The notes: generated from the sequence alone by a model not told the origin. A stretch of DNA of 38,256 nt from Streptomyces palmae (GCF_004684805.1 NZ_SRID01000021.1:1-38256); one strand, 5' to 3'; shown: positions 23,727 through 32,064, counted from the stretch's first letter. Numbers and translations: made by a program.

Positions 23727-25373
23727 ATGAGCGACGCCACCGCGACCCCGCCGCAACCCGACCCGAACGACCCGCTGGGCCTGGCCGACCTGTTCACAGG
23801 CGGCGGGGAGCCCTGGCTTCCGCTGCTGAAGCCCGCCATCGAGGCCCGGCCGAACGCCGCCGAGTTCATCGGCCCGGGCCGCAGCCCCCAGGTCGTACCC
23901 GTGCGGGAGCTGACCTTCCAGGCGCTCAAGCCCAACCCGCCGCACAAGTGGAAGGTCGTGGCCTTCGGCCAGAACCCCTATCCGCGGCCGGAGAGCGCCA
24001 CCGGCATCGCCATGTTCGACAACACCTTCAACGACTGGAAGGACAGCCAGTTCGGGCGGGTCGTCAGCATCCGCTGCCTCATCAAGGCGGCCGCGATGTG
24101 GAAGTACGGCATAGCCAAGAAGACCCCCGTCGGCGAGGTCCGCGCGCTGCTCAAGGAGCGGGACACGGTCCAGCCGCCCGAGTGGTTCCAGGCCATGCTC
24201 ACCCAGGGCGTGCTGCTGCTCAACGCCTCGCTGACCGCCAGCGCCGACGGCGCCATGGCGACCGAAGAACACACCGCCTTCTGGCGGCCGGTCGCCGAGC
24301 GGATCGTCGAGGAGATCCTCCGCGCCAAGCAGGACGCCGAGGACGAGGCGGACCGCGCGGTCCTCTTCGCCTGGTGGGGCGCCCACGCCCGCAGCCTGAA
24401 GAAGACCGTGCTGCGCCTGCAGCAGAAGTACCCGGGCGTGGAGGTCCGGCACATCGACCACGCCAACCCGGCGGCACAGGGCGACCTCTTCTGCGAGGGC
24501 GACCACTTCACCGCGGTGAACGAGGCGCTGCTGTCGCTGGGCATGGACGCGATCGACTGGCTGCCGAGCAAGGGCTGGGACCAGCCGGCGGCCGAAGCGG
24601 GATCGGGCGCCGGCGCGGGCGCCAAGGGAGGGGACACCGACGTCGCCGCCCGCATGGGCGCCTTCATCGCCTCCACCATGGAGCTCCACCAGCTGTACCT
24701 GGAGCGGCTCACCAGCGTCCGGGACGAGGGCCATGTCCTGCCTCCGGTCACCGGAGTGTTCGACACCCCGCTGATGCCCTTCGAGGACGCCGTCGCCCCG
24801 GTCGCCGAGGTGCTGTCCGGGCTCGGCCGGCACATCGACCGCTCGCGCGAGTTCGGCAAGCGGCGGGCGGACGAGCAGGCCGGGGGCGGGCTGTCGGCCG
24901 ACGCCATCGCCGCGCTGTTCCTCTACACCTGCGAGTCGGGCTTCTACCGCGACATCAATGCCGTGCTGCGCTCCGCGGACCGCGGCCGCGTGGTGCCCTA
25001 CCTCCCGTACCTGCGGCTGCTGTTCTCGGCGGTCTCGGGGCTCCCGGCCCAGACCCGGCCGCTGTGGCGCGGTGTCGCACTGGACCTGCGCCGGCAGTAC
25101 CCCGTCGGCCAGACGGTGACCTGGTGGGGCGTCTCCTCGTGCACCTCCGAGCTGAGCGTCGCCCGGTCCTTCCTGGGCAGCCGCGGCAAGCGGACGCTGT
25201 TCGAGGTGACCCCCGCGCGGGCGGTGGGGATCCGCAGCTTCTCCGCGTTCACCGGGGAGGAGGAGTACATCCTCGCCCCGGGTACCCAGCTCGAGGTCAC
25301 GGACGTGCGGGCCGAACGCGGCGGCCTGTGCACGGTGAAGCTGACCGAGGTGGACGCCCCGCTGGTCTCCTGA
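23727..25373 (+). CDS. Uracil-DNA-glycosylase-like / ADP-ribosyltransferase fusion
   Basis: 548-residue two-domain protein. Residues about 50-282 match family-1 uracil-DNA glycosylase. GQNPYP (81-86) stands for GQDPYH, QGVLLLN ends at the conserved Asn166, FAWWGAHA matches LLWGSHA, HANP (His245) stands for HPSP, and EGDHFTAVNEAL...IDWLP matches the C-terminus of E. coli Ung. The general-base Asp is Asn83, so excision may be lost or weak. After a Gly/Ala/Lys linker (290-303), residues about 305-545 form an ADP-ribosyltransferase: LYTCESGFYRDINAVLR, Arg448 in LWRGV, SSCTS (470-474) and ExE at Glu511-Glu513 in FTGEEEYIL, the R-S-E class usually specific for arginine. There is no signal peptide, so it acts inside the cell. 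An upstream macrodomain gene is its likely partner. Confidence 0.88.
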   Translation: MSDATATPPQPDPNDPLGLADLFTGGGEPWLPLLKPAIEARPNAAEFIGPGRSPQVVPVRELTFQALKPNPPHKWKVVAFGQNPYPRPESATGIAMFDNTFNDWKDSQFGRVVSIRCLIKAAAMWKYGIAKKTPVGEVRALLKERDTVQPPEWFQAMLTQGVLLLNASLTASADGAMATEEHTAFWRPVAERIVEEILRAKQDAEDEADRAVLFAWWGAHARSLKKTVLRLQQKYPGVEVRHIDHANPAAQGDLFCEGDHFTAVNEALLSLGMDAIDWLPSKGWDQPAAEAGSGAGAGAKGGDTDVAARMGAFIASTMELHQLYLERLTSVRDEGHVLPPVTGVFDTPLMPFEDAVAPVAEVLSGLGRHIDRSREFGKRRADEQAGGGLSADAIAALFLYTCESGFYRDINAVLRSADRGRVVPYLPYLRLLFSAVSGLPAQTRPLWRGVALDLRRQYPVGQTVTWWGVSSCTSELSVARSFLGSRGKRTLFEVTPARAVGIRSFSAFTGEEEYILAPGTQLEVTDVRAERGGLCTVKLTEVDAPLVS

Positions 25374-25382
25374 CCTCGCGAG

Positions 25383-25430
25383 GGCCCGCCGCGGCCCGGC
25401 CCGGGAGTCCGGGCCGGGCCGCGGCGGGCC
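25383..25430. terminator. 22-bp perfect hairpin with tetraloop
   Basis: Left arm 25383-25404 and right arm 25409-25430 are exact reverse complements over 22 bp, all G/C, around a GAGT loop. It starts 10 bases after the ADP-ribosyltransferase stop codon, so it should be a very strong terminator for both strands. Confidence 0.85.
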
Positions 25431-25509
25431 AGGAGCATCGGCGCGCCGGCGGGCGGTTCCGACCCCTGCCTTCCGGACCCGGCCACCCATCAGGGGGAGG
25501 GGTGCCCTG

Positions 25510-25550
25510 ACCGGAGAGCGGCCTCGCCGACGACGGGGCCGCTCTCCGGT
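25510..25550. terminator. Second convergent hairpin
   Basis: 14-bp perfect stem (ACCGGAGAGCGGCC / GGCCGCTCTCCGGT) with a 13-base loop, 22 bases beyond the end of the unknown minus-strand gene at 25572. It terminates that gene and backs up the hairpin at 25383. Confidence 0.75.
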
Positions 25551-25571
25551 CGGGGCCTTCGCGGCTGCTCC

Positions 25572-26291
25572 TCAGCCGTCCAGCCTGTCGGCGGTCTTCC
25601 GCGGATCATCCGCCAGAATGCGGTCCGCGAGCCGCCGCACCTGCTCCTCGACGGACTGATCGCGGGCAACGAACAGCTCGTACGCGTAGTGGTCGGTACC
25701 CCCGTCCGCTTCCCGGACCTGGTGGAACACGACGTCCACCCCTTCGGGGCTGGTGAGTTCCTCGGGGAGTCCGGGCTCCTCGCGACGCGGCCGGACATCC
25801 TCCAGGACACAGCCCCAGCGTTCGAACCACCCGCTGTCCGCCAGGGTCCGCCCAAGGAGTCGGGCAACCGTGTCCACCGGCTCCTCCCAGCCGCGGTCCG
25901 CCGCGGCCCGCGCGAGTTCGGCCTCGTACTGCTCGGCGTCGAAGCGGAACTCCGGAGGCACGGCGGTCGTGTCGCTGGTGTTCTCCCAGCCGTCCCAGAC
26001 CACCTGATCGCCCTCGCGGCGCAGGGTGACGTACAGGGCCCCGCAGCAGCCGGCCGTGCAGGTCGGCTCGGTGATCATGACCCGTCGGGGTTCCTCCGCG
26101 ACCGCCAGCGGCCAGGTCTCCGCCGGTCCTGTCCAGTCTCGGCAACTCGGTGCAACCCCCTCCGGATGGACCTCCCTGAGGACGTCCACGCCGTCGATCA
26201 GGGGCCGCACCTCGGCCCAGGGATCCGCTGCCCAGTCGTCGGGAATCCTGTGCCGCAGAGTCAAGGTACTGATCGTCAGCTGGTCGGCCAT
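25572..26291 (-). CDS. Hypothetical protein, conserved type in Streptomyces
   Basis: 239 residues from the ATG at 26291 (MADQLTISTLTLRHRI); an ATG three codons earlier is equally possible and neither has a clear ribosome site. The protein is soluble and acidic. A short cysteine motif, TCTAGCCGALYVTLRREG, near residue 77 is followed by VWDGWENTSD. The rest (FRFDAEQYEAELARA, LLGRTLADSGWFERWGCVLED) reads as a well-folded alpha/beta protein without a motif I recognise. It is transcribed alone, convergent with the ADP-ribosyltransferase operon. No function is assigned. Confidence 0.75.
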   Translation of the reverse strand: MADQLTISTLTLRHRIPDDWAADPWAEVRPLIDGVDVLREVHPEGVAPSCRDWTGPAETWPLAVAEEPRRVMITEPTCTAGCCGALYVTLRREGDQVVWDGWENTSDTTAVPPEFRFDAEQYEAELARAAADRGWEEPVDTVARLLGRTLADSGWFERWGCVLEDVRPRREEPGLPEELTSPEGVDVVFHQVREADGGTDHYAYELFVARDQSVEEQVRRLADRILADDPRKTADRLDG

Positions 26292-26354
26292 GACGCACAT
26301 GATCGGTTGCCGTCACGCGGTCGCGCACCCGATTTCGGGCCGTGACCGGAGCGG

Positions 26355-26981
26355 TCAGCCGGTGTCCGTCCGGGACGCGTCGAGCGGGGAGCGGTGCCGA
26401 TCGACGATCCCCTCGACGATCCTCATCAGCCGGTCCCCCGTCTGGTCGATGCTTCCGTTCTGCGTGCTGACCTGCGCCCCTTCGAGTGCGAAGGTGATCT
26501 CGGCCGCGGCCTGCCCCGGGTCGGGCAGCCCGGCCTCGGCGCACATGCCGATCAGTCTGCGGGTCTGAAGGGCCTTGTGCTCCTCGATCACCTGTCGTGC
26601 GGGATGGGACCGGTCGGGCAGCTCGGCGAGGGAGTTGACGAAGGGACAGCCCCGGTACGAGAGCTCCGGGAGCCCCTCGGCGATGAAGCGGGCCAGGCCC
26701 AGGATCTGCTCCCTGGGCCGGCCGGGGTGTTCGGTCTCGACCCGGTCGAAGGCCGCCTGGTACTCGGCGGCGAGGATCCGCAGCCACTCCGCGACCAGTG
26801 CGTCCTTGGTCCCGAAGTGCCGGTAGATCGCCATCTTGGTGGTCTCCGCCCGCTCGGCGATCGCCTGGACGCCCACCCGCCGGATCCCCTCGCGCTGGAA
26901 GAGCTCCTCCGCCGCGTCCAGGATGCGCTCGCGAGGCGGCAGTTTCGCCACCCTGCCGGGCCTGCCGGCCGTCGATGCCAT
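26355..26981 (-). CDS. TetR-family transcriptional regulator
   Basis: 208-residue TetR regulator. The N-terminal HTH is PRERILDAAEELFQREGIRRVGVQAIAERAETTKMAIYRHFGTKDALVAEWL. The C-terminal domain contains ELSYRGCPFVNSLAELPDRSHPARQVIEEHK, the pattern of the YcdC/AcrR-like group that binds small ligands. I chose the ATG at 26981 (MASTAGRPGRV) with a GGGAG ribosome site. It is divergent from the amidase gene, with a perfect dyad between them, so it probably represses the amidase and itself. Confidence 0.87.
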   Translation of the reverse strand: MASTAGRPGRVAKLPPRERILDAAEELFQREGIRRVGVQAIAERAETTKMAIYRHFGTKDALVAEWLRILAAEYQAAFDRVETEHPGRPREQILGLARFIAEGLPELSYRGCPFVNSLAELPDRSHPARQVIEEHKALQTRRLIGMCAEAGLPDPGQAAAEITFALEGAQVSTQNGSIDQTGDRLMRIVEGIVDRHRSPLDASRTDTG

Positions 26982-27049
26982 GGCTGCTCCCTGACCTCCT
27001 CCGTGGTGGGCACCCTCACTCGCTGCTACGGTACCAGTCCGGCCCATGT

Positions 27050-27065
27050 GATACCGATGGGTATC
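27050..27065. promoter_or_regulatory. TetR operator between regulator and amidase
   Basis: Perfect inverted repeat GATACC-GATG-GGTATC, 44 bases before the amidase start and 69 bases before the TetR start. Dyads of this ATACC-N4-GGTAT form are typical TetR-family operators, so both divergent genes are probably controlled from it. Confidence 0.75.
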
Positions 27066-27108
27066 GTCAGGTACTCAGCGGTCTCGAACGTTTCCTGGGA
27101 GAGTGGCA

Positions 27109-28572
27109 GTGAGAAGTACCGAGTACGTGAGCTTCGACGCGGTCGGGCTGGCGGAGCTGGTGGCCAAGGGCGAGGTGACCCCCGGCGAACTGGAAGCGGC
27201 CGCGCACGAGGCGGCGCAGGCCGTCAACCCGCGGATCAACGCCATCGTCGAGACCTGGAAGGCCGGCGAGGGGCCCGCCCCCGGCAGCACGCCACTGGCC
27301 GGTGTGCCTTTCCTGATCAAGGACCTCGGAGTCTCCATGGCCGGCCGGCGGGTGGAGCTGGGCAGCCGTCTCACCGCCGGCCACGTCGCCGACGCCGACT
27401 CCTTCCTGATGCGGCGCCTGCACCGCGCCGGCCTGGTGACGTTCGGGCGTACCGCGACACCGGAGATGGCCTACGACATCACGACCGAACCCGTGCTCTA
27501 CGGTCCGACCCGCAACCCGTGGGACACCGAGCGGAGCGCGGGCGGATCCAGCGGCGGCGCGGGCGCGGCCGTCGCCGCCGGGGTGGCCCCGGTCGCCCAC
27601 GCCACCGACGCCGCCGGCTCGCTGCGCATCCCCGCCGCCTGCAACGGACTGTTCGGCCTGAAGCCCACCCGCGGCCGGGTCTCCATGGGCCCCGACGCCG
27701 ACGAGATCTTTAACGGCCTGACCGTGCACGGCTGCGTCAGCCGCACGGTGCGCGACAGCGCGGCACTGCTGGACCTCATCCAGGGCCCGGAGCCCGGTGA
27801 CCCCTACTTCGCGCAGCCGCCGTCCCGGCCCTACGCGCAGGAGGTCACTCGGCACCCGGGCAGTCTGCGGATCGGGGTCCTCGCCCAAGCGTGGGGCGGA
27901 CGCCGCACCACCGCGCCGGTGACCGAGGCGCTCTCCCGCACCGTGCGGCTGCTCGAATCCCTCGGTCACCAGGTGGCCGAGGCCGAGGTCGACCTCGGGG
28001 TCGACTGGCCGGAGTTCGTGCTGGCCAACGCCCGTCTGTCGACAGCGAACCTCGCGGCCTGGATCGACGGGCTGGCGGCCGCCGCCGGCCGGCCCATCGA
28101 CTCCTCGACCCTCGAACCGGTGACGCTCGCCGGCTACCACTACGGGCAGCGGGTCGGTGCCGCCCAGTTCGTCACCGCCCTGGCGGTCCGCAACCGGGTG
28201 GCCCGAAGCCTGGCACGGTACTTCGAGGGTCACGACATCCTGCTCACCCCGACCCTGCCCGAGCCTCCGGTGCCCCTGGGCACCTTCGCCGAGGGCGCGG
28301 CGGCGCTGGACGGCCTGGGCTGGATCGACCGCCTCAACGACCGCTCGCCCTTCACCATGGCGTTCAACGTGGCGGGCACCCCCGCCATGTCCGTACCGCT
28401 GACGGCCGACGCCGAGACGGGGCTCCCGATCGGTATGCAGTTCGCGGCCGGTTACGGGCGCGAAGACCTTCTCTTCCGCCTCGCCGGGCAACTCGAACAG
28501 GCAAGCCCCTGGTCGGGCCGGACCCCCGAGGTGTGGGCGGGGAACCCCGCGGGCCGACCGCTGGGCGGGTAG
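27109..28572 (+). CDS. Amidase (amidase-signature family)
   Basis: 487-residue amidase-signature hydrolase. The Ser-cisSer-Lys triad is visible: Lys71 in VPFLIKDLG, cis-Ser147 in SAGGSSGGAGAAVAAG, and nucleophile Ser171 in DAAGSLRIPAACNGLFGLKPTRGR. The C-terminal half (ILLTPTLPEPPVPLG, FNVAGTPAMSVPL) is complete. Family members hydrolyse amides or, in GatA, transamidate; no gatB or gatC is near, so a catabolic or detoxifying amidase is likelier. I prefer the GTG at 27109 because GGGAG lies 7 bases upstream, which is too close to the GTG at 27103. Its end nearly meets the convergent SMI1-type gene (4 bases). Confidence 0.9.
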   Translation: MRSTEYVSFDAVGLAELVAKGEVTPGELEAAAHEAAQAVNPRINAIVETWKAGEGPAPGSTPLAGVPFLIKDLGVSMAGRRVELGSRLTAGHVADADSFLMRRLHRAGLVTFGRTATPEMAYDITTEPVLYGPTRNPWDTERSAGGSSGGAGAAVAAGVAPVAHATDAAGSLRIPAACNGLFGLKPTRGRVSMGPDADEIFNGLTVHGCVSRTVRDSAALLDLIQGPEPGDPYFAQPPSRPYAQEVTRHPGSLRIGVLAQAWGGRRTTAPVTEALSRTVRLLESLGHQVAEAEVDLGVDWPEFVLANARLSTANLAAWIDGLAAAAGRPIDSSTLEPVTLAGYHYGQRVGAAQFVTALAVRNRVARSLARYFEGHDILLTPTLPEPPVPLGTFAEGAAALDGLGWIDRLNDRSPFTMAFNVAGTPAMSVPLTADAETGLPIGMQFAAGYGREDLLFRLAGQLEQASPWSGRTPEVWAGNPAGRPLGG

Positions 28573-28576
28573 CCGC

Positions 28577-30469
28577 TCAGCTCATCCGGATCACCGCGTA
28601 CGCCTCACCGTGCGCCGGCGGCCGGGTCCACGAGCGGGTGGTGAACGTGTGCAGCCGCCCGATCTCGAGGGCGTGGCGCGGCAGATGGGCATCGAACTCC
28701 CCGGCCACCGCCTCCAGCAGCGGCCGTTCCACCTCGGCGGCGTCCTCCAGATCACCGAAGAACCGGCTGGGGTCCAGCGCCCGCGGTATCTCCCCGCTGC
28801 GCCGGACCCCTCCGTCGGCGTAGGTGAAGGCGTACTCCTCGGCCCCGTCCCGGGCCACCGAAAGGTGGAAGAACGGCTCCCCGCGCCACTCCCGCACACC
28901 GCTCCACACCACCACCGCGCGGGTCCCCGCGCTGACGGCCGCGGCCGGGGAGACGAACCGCCGCGGGTCGAACGAGGCGGGATCGCCGTCGTAGGCGAAA
29001 CTCCAGCCGGCGCCGGCCCGGCCGAGCGCCATGCGCGCCCGGTCCTCGTAGGACGAGAACTCCCGCCGGTTCCGCAGCGCCCTGTGGTGGGCCTCCCAGA
29101 AGGTCATGGGTTCGTCCAGCACGGCGCCGTCCCCGTCCGCGAGACGGTCGGCCAACTCCTCCGGCTCCACCCCCTCCACCAGGACGAACCGGTAGGAGGC
29201 GCGGTTGTTGCTCGGGTCCGGCTCCGAGAGCCACGCCAGGCCGCCCGGGTCGAGCCCGGCCGCCGGCGGCGGTGCCTCACCCATCCGCCCGCCGCGGGGT
29301 GTGGACAGCAGCTCGCGGCCCCGCTCAGGGGTGAACAGCGGCCCGAGCAGGGGGTCGGCCACCCAGCCCAGCGGCGCCAGGTGGTCCGGTCCCAGCGGCT
29401 CCCACAGGGGCAGGGCGTCCACCAGGGTCCGCCACGCCCCGTCGGTGTCCCCCCACCGTGCCAGCTCCCGCGCCCGCTCGACCGCCTCCCCGAACGGTCC
29501 GGTCGGCGCGTACCGGTAGGTGCCACTCCGCACCTGGTCCAGCATCGCGTAAGCCCCTGACACCAGCTCGCTGTCGGCGCCCCGCAGACGGTACGACAGC
29601 GTGGAATCGTCCCGGTAGGAGTGCGCCGCGTGCTCGGCGACCAGCGGTGGCAGCAGATCGGGCGCGTACCGCGGATCCGTCACCACGCCCTCGAAGAAGA
29701 CCGAGGAGGTCCTGCCGAGCAGGCGGCGTATCTGGTCACCCAGCCCGGTGGCCCGCGGCCTGCCGTACCCGCTCGCCTCGTCCAGCGTCTTCTCGGCCCG
29801 CTCCCAGTCGCCGCTCAGCGCTTCCAGCCGGGCCTCCTCCATCCAGGCGTCCAGCCGCCGCGTGGTGCCGTTGACGAACTCCGGTTCCCCGTCGTCCCGG
29901 CGCGCACGCAGGCCGTGGAACTCCCGGTGCATCGCCTCCATGAACGCGGTGAAGTTCGCATGCCGTTCGAAGGGGGTGGTCCGCCAGCTCGTCCAGGTGT
30001 ACACGGCCCACTCACCGTCCTCGTCCACGTCCTCGGGATCCATGAGGACATGAGTGGCCTGGGACTCAGCGTCGAGCTGCAAGCCGCGCCGCCACAGGCC
30101 CGCCTCCCGGCGCTCCCGGGGCCCCGCGTCCTCCTTCAGGAACCTCTCGAAGACGGCCGCGAGTTCCGACCTGTCGTCGTGCCAGCTGACCTCCTCGGCT
30201 CCCGCCAGCCGCCGTACGAACCCGCCGGCGTGCCGCCATCCGTCGCTGACCTTGAGGAACTCCCGGTAGGACGGGGGCATCCGCAGGCCCAGGCGCTGCT
30301 CCATGGCCGCGATCCGCTCCTCGGAGGCGGCCGGGAATCCCAGCCAGCGCGCCTGCCGGGCGGCCTCGTCGTCCTCGCCCCGCGTGCTGCCGTCCGAGAG
30401 GGAATCCGCCCACTCCTCGCTCCATCTGAGCAGGAAGGGCCGCCAGTCGAATGCCGTGCTGTCTGCCAT
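28577..30469 (-). CDS. SMI1/KNR4-domain protein, long C-terminal extension
   Basis: About 630 residues. The N-terminal quarter is a SMI1/KNR4 domain: ASEERIAAMEQRLGLRMPPSYREFLKVSDGWRH, then EVSW and a WTSWRTTPFERHANFTAFMEA end. The middle part is helical, with repeat-like DWERAEKTLDEASGYG and RELARWGDTDGAWRTLVDALPLW, perhaps TPR-like. The C-terminal part contains YRFVLVEGVEPEELADRLADG and FDAHLPRHALEIGRLHTFTTRSW and is unrecognised. SMI1/KNR4 proteins are frequent immunity proteins in bacterial toxin systems, but no toxin gene is adjacent. The start is uncertain: ATG at 30469 or six codons earlier at 30487, both without a clear ribosome site. Confidence 0.8.
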   Translation of the reverse strand: MADSTAFDWRPFLLRWSEEWADSLSDGSTRGEDDEAARQARWLGFPAASEERIAAMEQRLGLRMPPSYREFLKVSDGWRHAGGFVRRLAGAEEVSWHDDRSELAAVFERFLKEDAGPRERREAGLWRRGLQLDAESQATHVLMDPEDVDEDGEWAVYTWTSWRTTPFERHANFTAFMEAMHREFHGLRARRDDGEPEFVNGTTRRLDAWMEEARLEALSGDWERAEKTLDEASGYGRPRATGLGDQIRRLLGRTSSVFFEGVVTDPRYAPDLLPPLVAEHAAHSYRDDSTLSYRLRGADSELVSGAYAMLDQVRSGTYRYAPTGPFGEAVERARELARWGDTDGAWRTLVDALPLWEPLGPDHLAPLGWVADPLLGPLFTPERGRELLSTPRGGRMGEAPPPAAGLDPGGLAWLSEPDPSNNRASYRFVLVEGVEPEELADRLADGDGAVLDEPMTFWEAHHRALRNRREFSSYEDRARMALGRAGAGWSFAYDGDPASFDPRRFVSPAAAVSAGTRAVVVWSGVREWRGEPFFHLSVARDGAEEYAFTYADGGVRRSGEIPRALDPSRFFGDLEDAAEVERPLLEAVAGEFDAHLPRHALEIGRLHTFTTRSWTRPPAHGEAYAVIRMS

Positions 30470-30550
30470 GCGCCGAAATGCTGCCATGTACCACTGACAG
30501 CAGTGCGCCGCCGAACGGGCGCGCGCCGCCTTGCCGTCCGGCCCCGCGCC

Positions 30551-30574
30551 GGGGAGGGCGCCGACGCCCTCCCC
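30551..30574 (-). terminator. Hairpin terminator after the metallophosphoesterase gene
   Basis: 10-bp perfect stem GGGGAGGGCG / CGCCCTCCCC with CCGA loop, 36 bases beyond the stop codon at 30611. It separates that gene from the SMI1-type gene on the same strand. Confidence 0.65.
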
Positions 30575-30610
30575 CGCTCCCGAGCCGCCGGCGACGGCAG
30601 TGGCGTGGTG

Positions 30611-31828
30611 CTACGAGGCGGGCAGGTGCGGGGAGCGGAGCACGAGCAGGGTGATCTCGCTGGGGGCGAAGATACGGAACGGCGGGCCCCAGAAGCCGGT
30701 GCCGCGGCTGGTGTAGAGGAGGGTGCGGGTGCCGTGGTGGCTGAGGCCGGCGAGGGCGGGCTGGTCGATGCGGACCAGGTGGTGGAAGGGCCAGATCTGG
30801 CCGCCGTGGGTGTGGCCGGAGAGTTGGAGGTCGACGCCGTGGGCCGCCGCCCGGTCGACGAACTTGGGCTGGTGGGCCAGGAGCAGGACGGGCAGCTCGG
30901 GGTCGGCGCCGTCCAGGGCTCCGGCGAGGTGGGCGCGGTGGCCTGCCAGACCGGAGGACTCGGCGGTGACGTCATCCACGCCGGCGACCACGAGGGTGTC
31001 GCCCCCGCGTTCGAGCAGCAGATGGCGGTTGCGCAGCGGCTCCCAGCCCAACTCGTCCATCAGGTCGACCCAGCCCTGGGCCTCGCTGTAGTACTCGTGG
31101 TTGCCGGTGACGTACACACGGGCCCGGGCGGCCCGCACGGTACCGAGGGGGACGGCCTGGGCGCGGCGGCGTTCGGCCGTGCCGTCCGCGATGTCGCCGG
31201 TGTGGCAGACCAGGTCGGCTTCCAGGGTGTTCACCGTCTCGCACACCCGTGCCGACCAGCGAGCGCGATCGAGCGGGCCGTAGTGGGTGTCGGTGATGAG
31301 GACGACGCGGAAGCCGTCCAAGCCGGCGCCCAGTCGGGGGAGTCGTACGTCGAGTCGGCGCACCCGTGGCACCCGGCGGGCCTCGGTGTACCCCCAGCCG
31401 AGCAGTGCGGCGGTGACACCGAGGACCGCCCACGTGGCGATGCGGGCCCGGTCCTGGCTCTCGCCGACGCCGGCCGCGGTCAGGGCGAGCCGCAACGGGA
31501 CGCCGATCAGCACGGACCAGGTGAACAGGGTCCAACTGGTGCCCAGCAGGGTGTCACCGACGATCGCCGCCCGGTCCTGCTGGCGCCGGCCGTGGCCGCG
31601 CAGCATCGCGATCGGCATGGCTATGAGGCCGAGGGCGAACAGGGCGGTGCCGACCAGTGTGACGGGCCGCGGCCAGTGCTGGCCGCTGAGCAGGAGCACC
31701 CAGCAGGGCACGGCCCACAGCAGGACGGGGGCGATCAGGGGGATGAACCGCATCAGGCGGTGCGGTCGGCTCTGCCGCGGCGCTCGCGCTTCGTCGTCGG
31801 CGGGTCGGATGTTGCCGGTGGCGGTCAC
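30611..31828 (-). CDS. Membrane-anchored metallophosphoesterase
   Basis: 405 residues. Four hydrophobic segments lie in the first 150 residues (about 26-48, 55-77, 95-118, 128-148). A calcineurin-like phosphoesterase domain follows, with all metal motifs: LITDTHYG (Asp180, His182), HTGDIADG (Asp212), TGNHEYY (Asn243, His244), LLLAHQPKF and SGHTHGGQIWP. The layout matches YkoQ/YaeI-type membrane metallophosphatases, which may act on lipid-linked phosphates; the substrate is unknown. The GTG at 31828 has a very good GGGAGGGG ribosome site, so I prefer it to an ATG 12 codons upstream. Confidence 0.9.
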   Translation of the reverse strand: MTATGNIRPADDEARAPRQSRPHRLMRFIPLIAPVLLWAVPCWVLLLSGQHWPRPVTLVGTALFALGLIAMPIAMLRGHGRRQQDRAAIVGDTLLGTSWTLFTWSVLIGVPLRLALTAAGVGESQDRARIATWAVLGVTAALLGWGYTEARRVPRVRRLDVRLPRLGAGLDGFRVVLITDTHYGPLDRARWSARVCETVNTLEADLVCHTGDIADGTAERRRAQAVPLGTVRAARARVYVTGNHEYYSEAQGWVDLMDELGWEPLRNRHLLLERGGDTLVVAGVDDVTAESSGLAGHRAHLAGALDGADPELPVLLLAHQPKFVDRAAAHGVDLQLSGHTHGGQIWPFHHLVRIDQPALAGLSHHGTRTLLYTSRGTGFWGPPFRIFAPSEITLLVLRSPHLPAS

Positions 31829-31892
31829 GCTTCCCCTCCCTGGCCAGGCTGCCGTCCCGCGCACTGTATCCGGTGAGGGATGCCCTGAGGGA

Positions 31893-32058
31893 GCGCGGCG
31901 GTCGGCGAGCTGACCGGCCTCGGCCTGGTCGAACCCGACGGCGCACGGCTCGTCGCCCGCCCCCGCACGCCGCGCTCGGCGCGGTGGTGGAAGGCCGCAC
32001 CAAGGAACTCGCCGCGCTGCGCGACGGCATCGAGGAACTGTCCCCGCTCCGCCCGGAC
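31893..32058 (+). pseudogene. Fragment of a TrmB/LuxR-type transcriptional regulator
   Basis: Two consecutive pieces in different frames read as one protein: ELTGLGLVEPDGARLVARP (from 31907), then after a frameshift near 31961 PHAALGAVVEGRTKELAAL followed by RDGIEELSPL (from 31963). This is the wing-to-linker part of the streptomycete regulators that join a TrmB-like winged helix to a C-terminal LuxR HTH. Upstream frames are blocked by stops and the HTH part is missing, so it is a relic. It abuts an IS5-family relic on the other strand. Confidence 0.65.
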
Positions 32059-32064
32059 GGGCCG

